A stretch of DNA of 64,000 bases from Pseudomonas sp. MWU13-2105 (lineage in GTDB: Bacteria; Pseudomonadota; Gammaproteobacteria; Pseudomonadales; Pseudomonadaceae), in assembly GCF_023242315.1 (NCBI RefSeq), contig NZ_JALLIY010000004.1, positions 186,001 through 250,000 of the forward strand, read 5' to 3'. Under the pieces are notes generated by a model that saw only the letters and a list, made by a program, of their open reading frames with translations, had not been told where the DNA came from and did not search any database. The position numbers and the translations under genes are program-made. Shown here piece after piece: positions 59,906 through 64,000 of the stretch; within the stretch, counting starts at the first letter, position 1, and the number at the start of each line of letters is the position of its first letter.

Positions 59906-60796
59906 ATGCCGCAAGAACTTGCCACACGTTATCCGCTGGTGCTGGTGCCGGGCATGCTCGGTTTTGTCCGCCTGGTGTTTTTCCCCTATTGGTACGGGAT
60001 AGTTCCGGCATTGCGCCGTGGTGGCGCGCAGGTGTTTCCGGTGGCGGTGTCGCCGCTGCATTCCAGTGAAGTTCGCGGCGAGCAATTGCTGGCGCGGATC
60101 GAGCAGATCCGCCGCGACACCGGGGCCGACAAGGTCAACCTGATCGGTCATAGCCAGGGCGCTCTGACCGCCCGTTATGCGGCGGCGAAACGGCCGGAGT
60201 GGGTGGCCTCGGTGACCTCGGTGGCCGGCCCCAATCATGGCTCGGAGCTGGCGGACTATTTTGACCGGCACTACCCACGTGAGGGGCTGCCGGCTCGCCT
60301 GCTCAGCCTGTTGCTTTGTATGGTGGCGCGGGTGATGGGGTGGCTGGACACGGGCCATTACGGCCTGAGGCTACCGATGGACCTGCCGGCGTCGCACCAG
60401 TCGCTGACCAGCGCAGGGGTTGCGCTGTTCAATCAGCAATACCCGCAAGGGTTGCCACAGCACTGGGGCGGGCAGGGCGATGAGCTGGTGAATGGGGTGC
60501 GTTACTACTCCTGGTCCGGGATCTTGCAGCCCGGGATCACCGATCGCGGGCGCAACCTGTTTGACGGCACCAATCGCAGCTGCCGGCTGTTCGCCAAAAC
60601 CTTTGTGCGTGAGGCCGGGCAGTGTGATGGCATGGTCGGCCGTAACAGCTCGCATTTGGGAACGGTGATCGGCGATGACTATCCGCTGGATCACCTCGAT
60701 ATCGTCAACCAGTCGTTCGGGCTGGTGGGCAAGGGCGCGGAGCCGATCCGGTTGTTTGTCGAGCATGCTCGGCGGTTGAAGTTGGCGGGTGTTTGA
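59906..60796 (+). CDS. Triacylglycerol lipase-like alpha/beta hydrolase
   Basis: 296 residues resembling family I true lipases of Pseudomonas. Nucleophile Ser83 lies in GHSQG, the probable Asp241 in QCDGMVG and the probable His263 in PLDHLDIVNQ. The oxyanion-hole region is LVLVPGMLGF, and Cys226-Cys240 could form the conserved disulfide. No signal peptide is present, unlike exported family I.1 enzymes, so it may be intracellular or exported by another route. The ATG at 59906 (MPQELATRYP) is chosen over TTG 59882. A terminator at 60981 follows. Confidence 0.85.
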   Translation: MPQELATRYPLVLVPGMLGFVRLVFFPYWYGIVPALRRGGAQVFPVAVSPLHSSEVRGEQLLARIEQIRRDTGADKVNLIGHSQGALTARYAAAKRPEWVASVTSVAGPNHGSELADYFDRHYPREGLPARLLSLLLCMVARVMGWLDTGHYGLRLPMDLPASHQSLTSAGVALFNQQYPQGLPQHWGGQGDELVNGVRYYSWSGILQPGITDRGRNLFDGTNRSCRLFAKTFVREAGQCDGMVGRNSSHLGTVIGDDYPLDHLDIVNQSFGLVGKGAEPIRLFVEHARRLKLAGV

Positions 60797-60980
60797 AACG
60801 AGGTGTTCAACGCTGAATGCCCTGTCGCAGAGAGTGAAAATGCCATTGCTGGCAGCGGTACTGGCACGTATTTCAGGGTGTAAAAGCGGCAGCTATTCGA
60901 CGAGTCGCTGGACTATAGTTCGGTGGTCATCGACGAATCGGTGACCGGTCTTAGCCGATCGAAACTGTTACGAAACGCAG

Positions 60981-61007
60981 AAGCGCCCTATGATGTCGGC
61001 GCTTTTT
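60981..61007 (+). terminator. Terminator-like hairpin downstream of the lipase gene
   Basis: AAGCGCC and GGCGCTT arms followed by TTTTT. The rest of the 367-base gap up to 61163 contains the palindrome CACCTGCGGGTG near 61050 and looks like a leader for the next gene; no intact gene is visible. Confidence 0.6.
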
Positions 61008-61163
61008 GCTGCCTGGTTTTTTGCTATGGCGGCTGTGCGTGGGACACCTGCGGGTGTGCCGGGTTTCGTAATAGTCCCCGGTCGGCTAACCCGCGTACAG
61101 CTGCCACCCTCGTTTGTTTAGCCGCAGATGTTGGTGACTCTATGACTATTACGGAGTGACACC

Positions 61164-61449
61164 ATGACCAATTTTCGCCCTCTACAAAGCAACCTCACTG
61201 ACGCCCCGGTGCTCTACCTCAAGCTCGATGTCCCGGTGCGCAATCTCTATGAATTTGCCATACAGCGCCTCAAGGCAGCTCGCGACCTGAGCCACAGCCT
61301 GACCTGCATGAGCATCGGCAACACCTGCGGACCGCGATCTCCAGCACTTCGCCTCAGCGGCCTATCTGTTGTTGCAGGATGGCTGCGATGCGTTGGATGC
61401 GATGCAGGGGCGTTTCACGGATCGTCAGCCAAGCGCCTTGCAGGCTTGA
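61164..61449 (+). pseudogene. Frameshifted DUF3077-like small gene
   Basis: The ATG at 61164 opens MTNFRPLQSNLTDAPVLYLK and continues AARDLSHSLTCMSIGN, typical of the small DUF3077-type proteins common in Pseudomonas. The matching C-terminal half (DLQHFASAAYLLLQDGCDAL, then DAMQGRFTDRQPSALQA and a stop at 61449) is in the +1 frame from about 61321. The switch lies at GGCAACACCTGCG and is explained by loss of one AC unit. Without the shift the product would be about 95 residues. Preceded by GGAG. Confidence 0.75.
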
Positions 61450-61489
61450 TTGGACAAGGTCCCGGGTTCTGAACAAGCCACATAACCCT

Positions 61490-61571
61490 GTAGGAGACTG
61501 GCTTGCCAGCGATGACGGCTGATCAGGCGATGCAAGCCTCCCGGCCTCATCGCTGGCAAGCCAGCTCCTAC
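61490..61571. repeat. REP inverted pair
   Basis: GTAGGAGACTGGCTTGCCAG and the opposed CTGGCAAGCCAGCTCCTAC flank a 30-base centre; nearly perfect long palindrome. Confidence 0.75.
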
Positions 61572-61614
61572 ACGGGATTGCGTTCGGCCTTGCTGGGCAT
61601 ACGGTCTCAAGGCG

Positions 61615-61705
61615 TGGTATCGGCATTCGACCTCCAGAAGCCGCTGGATTATCTATGCGTGAAAAGCTACCAAACAGAAGGCCAAACACTATGTCGGAAG
61701 CATCG
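61615..61705 (+). pseudogene. BrnT-like toxin remnant
   Basis: In the frame starting 61615 the codons read WYRHSTSRSRWIIYA, a TGA stop at 61660, then KATKQKAKHYVGS. BrnT toxins end with RIISARKAT..E...Y, so this looks like the toxin's C-terminus with an in-frame stop and no intact upstream part; a REP pair lies where the rest should be. The reading runs into the antitoxin start exactly as BrnT overlaps BrnA. Confidence 0.55.
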
Positions 61706-61840
61706 AAAACGGACTGGGAGCACCTGACGAAGCTGAGCGACCAGGACATCGATATCCGCGAAGTCCCCGAACTAGGCGAAGACTTCTTTCGTCGTGCCGA
61801 ATTGCGTGTGCCGGTGAAGCAGGGGCAGTTTACGGATTGA
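61691..61840 (+). CDS. BrnA-like antitoxin, truncated
   Basis: A 49-residue protein starting MSEASKTDWEHLTKLSDQDI and containing IDIREVPELGEDFFRRAELRVP, the typical N-terminal part of BrnA/DUF4415 antitoxins (DW..L..L.D.DID....PEL...FF..A). The ribbon-helix-helix DNA-binding C-terminus normally following (LRLD.DVL.WF) is missing; the frame ends FTD at 61840. With the toxin reduced to a fragment, the module looks dead, though the N-terminal peptide may still be translated. Confidence 0.55.
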   Translation: MSEASKTDWEHLTKLSDQDIDIREVPELGEDFFRRAELRVPVKQGQFTD

Positions 61841-61872
61841 CTAAAGGATATCTGACGCCAGGTGCGATCTTG

Positions 61873-62005
61873 TGTGGCGAGCGGGCTTGCCCGCGCTGGG
61901 GCGCGAAGCGCCCCTGAAACCAGAGAGCTCGATCTGTCAGGCGGGCCGAGACACGCGGTTTTGCGGCTGCTTCGCAGCCGAGCGCGGGCAAGCCCGCTCG
62001 CCACA
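61873..62005. repeat. REPIN (133 bases)
   Basis: TGTGGCGAGCGGGCTTGCCC at one end and GGCAAGCCCGCTCGCCACA at the other, with GGGGCGCGAAGCGCCCCTGAA and GCTGCTTCGCAGCCGAG inside (first 20 of the former are the conserved block). Same architecture and length as the element at 43287-43420, but of the GCGGGC core class. Confidence 0.8.
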
Positions 62006-62099
62006 AATAAGATGGCGGCCGATCAGGCGCTGCAAGGCTCACTGGCCCCATCGCCAGCAAGTCGGCTCCAGCAAGGGATCGCGTTCGGCATGGTTGGGA

Positions 62100-63047
62100 T
62101 CAATCGTGGAAAACCATGCTCCGTGTTTCCCCCATCAACAGTGCCTGATTGCGCTCCGTCACATCCCGAATGTAATCCCACAGCAAGGTAATGCGCTTCA
62201 ACTTGCGCAAATCCTCCCGGCAGTACATCCAGAACTGCCGGGTGATATTCACTTCATCCGCCAGCACCGGCAGCAACCTCGGGTCCTGGGCCGCGAGGAA
62301 GCAGGGCAGGATCGCCAGCGCCCGACCCTGCTGCGCCGCGACGAACTGGGCGATCACGCTGGTGCTGCGTAAATTGGCCGTGGCATTCGGCAGGGCATTG
62401 GCCAGGTACAGCAGCTCATTGCTGAACGCCAGATCATCCACATAGCTGACAAATCGATGCCGCCCCAAATCACTGGCACGACGGATTGGCGGGTGCTGGT
62501 CCAGATATTCCTGGGTCGCATACAGCTGCAAGCGGTAGTCACACAACTTGCAGCACACATACGGCCCATGCTCCGGGCGCTCCAGTGCAATGACGATATC
62601 CGCCTCGCGCTTGGACAGGCTGATGAAGTGCGGCAATGGCAGGATATCGACGGAAATCGCCGGATACGCATCGACGAAATGACTCAGCTGCGGAGTGATG
62701 AAAAAGCTGCCGAAACCCTCCGTGCAGCCCATCCGCACATGCCCCGACAGCGCCACGCCTGACCCCGAGACCTGCTCGCAAGCCATGTGCAAGGTGCTTT
62801 CAATGGACTCCGCATAGCCCAGCAAACGCTGGCCTTCAGCGGTCAGCACAAAACCATTGGTCCGGGATTTTTCAAAGAGCAAGGTGCCTAGTGCACCCTC
62901 CAGTGAGCTGATGCGGCGCGACACCGTGGTGTAGTCCACCGCCAGGCGCTTGGCCGCGGTGCTGGCCTTGCGGGTACGGGCGACCTCGAGGAAAAACTTC
63001 AGGTCGTCCCAGTTCAATGAACCTAAAGACGTGATGTTTTTTTGCAT
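62100..63047 (-). CDS. LysR-family regulator divergent from mmsA
   Basis: 315 residues from ATG 63047 (MQKNITSLGSLNWDDLKFFL). The winged helix-turn-helix covers about residues 13-70 (ASTAAKRLAVDYTTVSRRIS), and the effector domain contains QQGRALAILPCFLAAQDPRL. It is divergent from the methylmalonate-semialdehyde dehydrogenase gene across 131 bases and is its likely regulator. P. aeruginosa uses the AraC-type MmsR for mmsAB, so this is a different control arrangement. A start at 63089 is possible but adds an atypical Asn/Lys-rich leader. Confidence 0.85.
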   Translation of the reverse strand: MQKNITSLGSLNWDDLKFFLEVARTRKASTAAKRLAVDYTTVSRRISSLEGALGTLLFEKSRTNGFVLTAEGQRLLGYAESIESTLHMACEQVSGSGVALSGHVRMGCTEGFGSFFITPQLSHFVDAYPAISVDILPLPHFISLSKREADIVIALERPEHGPYVCCKLCDYRLQLYATQEYLDQHPPIRRASDLGRHRFVSYVDDLAFSNELLYLANALPNATANLRSTSVIAQFVAAQQGRALAILPCFLAAQDPRLLPVLADEVNITRQFWMYCREDLRKLKRITLLWDYIRDVTERNQALLMGETRSMVFHD

Positions 63048-63178
63048 GTTGGTCCGGTTTTTATGTGCATTCTTATTAGAAGAACGCACATCTATACTCC
63101 AAAAACAGTCCAGTCACCATGCTCGGGCGCTGCCTCGCCCGCTACGGATCCGGCCCCACAATAATTCAGGAGACTTCA

Positions 63179-64000
63179 ATGAACGTTTCTCTCAAGCCCG
63201 ACACCACCCTCAAGACTGCCAAGCTGCTGATCAATGGCGAGTGGGTCGAATCCCAGACCAGTGAATGGCACGACATCGTCAACCCGGCGACCCAGGAAGT
63301 ACTGGCCAAAGTCCCGTTCGCCACCGCCGCTGAAGTCAACGCCGCCATCGACGCCGCGCACCGCGCCTTCCAGACCTGGAAGCTGACCCCCATCGGCGCA
63401 CGCATGCGCATCATGCTCAAGCTGCAAGCGCTGATCCGCGAACACTCCAAGCGCATCGCCGTGGTCCTCAGCGCCGAGCAGGGCAAGACCATTGCCGACG
63501 CCGAAGGCGATATCTTCCGCGGCCTGGAAGTGGTCGAGCACGCCTGCTCCATCGGTACCCTGCAGATGGGCGAGTTCGCCGAGAACGTCGCCGGCGGTGT
63601 CGACACCTACACCCTGCGCCAGCCCATCGGTGTCTGCGCCGGGATCACCCCGTTCAACTTCCCGGCGATGATTCCGCTGTGGATGTTCCCGATGGCAATT
63701 GCCTGCGGCAACACCTTCGTCCTCAAGCCGTCCGAGCAGGACCCGCTGTCGACCCTGCTGCTGGTGGAGCTGGCGCTGGAAGCCGGTGTGCCGCCGGGCG
63801 TGCTGAACGTGGTGCACGGCGGTAAGGACGTGGTGGATGCGCTGTGCACCCACAAGGACATCAAGGCCGTTTCCTTCGTCGGTTCGACCGCCGTCGGTAC
63901 CCATGTCTACGACCTCGCCGGCCGCCACGGCAAGCGCGTGCAGTCGATGATGGGGGCGAAGAACCACGCCGTTGTACTGCCCGATGCCAACCGTGAACAA
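63179..64000 (+). CDS. mmsA: CoA-acylating methylmalonate-semialdehyde dehydrogenase, 3'-truncated by the window
   Basis: Converts methylmalonate or malonate semialdehyde to propionyl- or acetyl-CoA in valine, beta-alanine and inositol breakdown. The 274 visible residues begin [20 protein letters not shown] and include the family-specific [21 protein letters not shown]-type segment (here [20 protein letters not shown]), [18 protein letters not shown] and [14 protein letters not shown]. MmsA proteins are about 500 residues; the catalytic Cys lies beyond the window. CAGGAG precedes the ATG. The frame is open to base 64000. Confidence 0.9.
   Translation, partial: [274 protein letters not shown]

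Noticed and set aside
61354..62004. A 216-codon minus-strand frame across the pseudogene and REP elements
   Set aside because: Composed of REP sequence in an arbitrary frame and antisense to the DUF3077-like remnant; no ribosome binding site.

Overview
The window is a GC-rich chromosomal segment of a fluorescent Pseudomonas, most likely of the P. fluorescens group. I infer this from the order tsaE-amiB-mutL-miaA-hfq-hflX-hflK-hflC-hisZ-purA, then rnr-rlmB-rpsF-rpsR-rplI-dnaB. The azu / nadE-pncB and desT / ureEFG neighbourhoods, recalled from P. aeruginosa, and many Pseudomonas-type REP palindromes agree. No prophage, integrase, transposase or CRISPR array was seen.

Layout. 1-1255: the 3' part of an unrecognised membrane-anchored protein. 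1265-16756: core genes for tRNA modification (queG, tsaE, miaA), metabolite repair (nnrD), cell wall (amiB), mismatch repair (mutL), RNA chaperone (hfq), GTPase (hflX), FtsH regulators (hflKC), histidine and purine synthesis (hisZ, purA) and a chemoreceptor. 17034-17435: two tandem tRNA-Leu(CAG) genes on the minus strand, each with its own promoter and terminator. 17660-27343: rnr, rlmB, the S6/S18/L9 operon with a DUF2232 membrane protein, dnaB and a YgiQ-type radical SAM protein. 27562-29392: three translationally coupled small genes, a soluble-plus-hydrophobic protein followed by two paralogous four-helix membrane proteins, which look like a toxin/double-immunity cassette. 29575-36335: transglutaminase/DUF2126 amidoligase, ATP-grasp/alpha-E and transglutaminase genes behind a sigma-54 type promoter. 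36446-40411: small ORFs, azurin, a hypothetical protein, nadE and pncB. 40705-44773: the lysine/pipecolate genes amaB-amaA with a divergent LysR regulator. 45136-50242: a complete branched-chain amino-acid type ABC transporter (livKHMGF) behind a sigma-54 promoter and a phased repeat array. 50243-51063: a gene-free region rich in DnaA-box-like sequences. 51064-56628: an SDR enzyme, an AGE-type epimerase, urease accessory genes (hupE/ureJ, ureG, ureF, ureE) with a sigma-54 type promoter, and a DesT-like regulator. 56793-64000: a secreted repeat protein, an AsmA protein, a lipase, a frameshifted DUF3077-like gene, a decayed BrnT/BrnA module, a LysR regulator and the start of mmsA.

How it fits together. 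Four -24/-12 (sigma-54) promoter matches lie ahead of the chemoreceptor, the amidoligase operon, the liv-type transporter and ureE. Three of these four concern nitrogen or amino-acid handling, as do the amaBA and mmsA neighbourhoods, so the second half of the window reads as a nitrogen and amino-acid use region. All functional calls come from reading translated sequence and remembered family motifs. No database search was possible.
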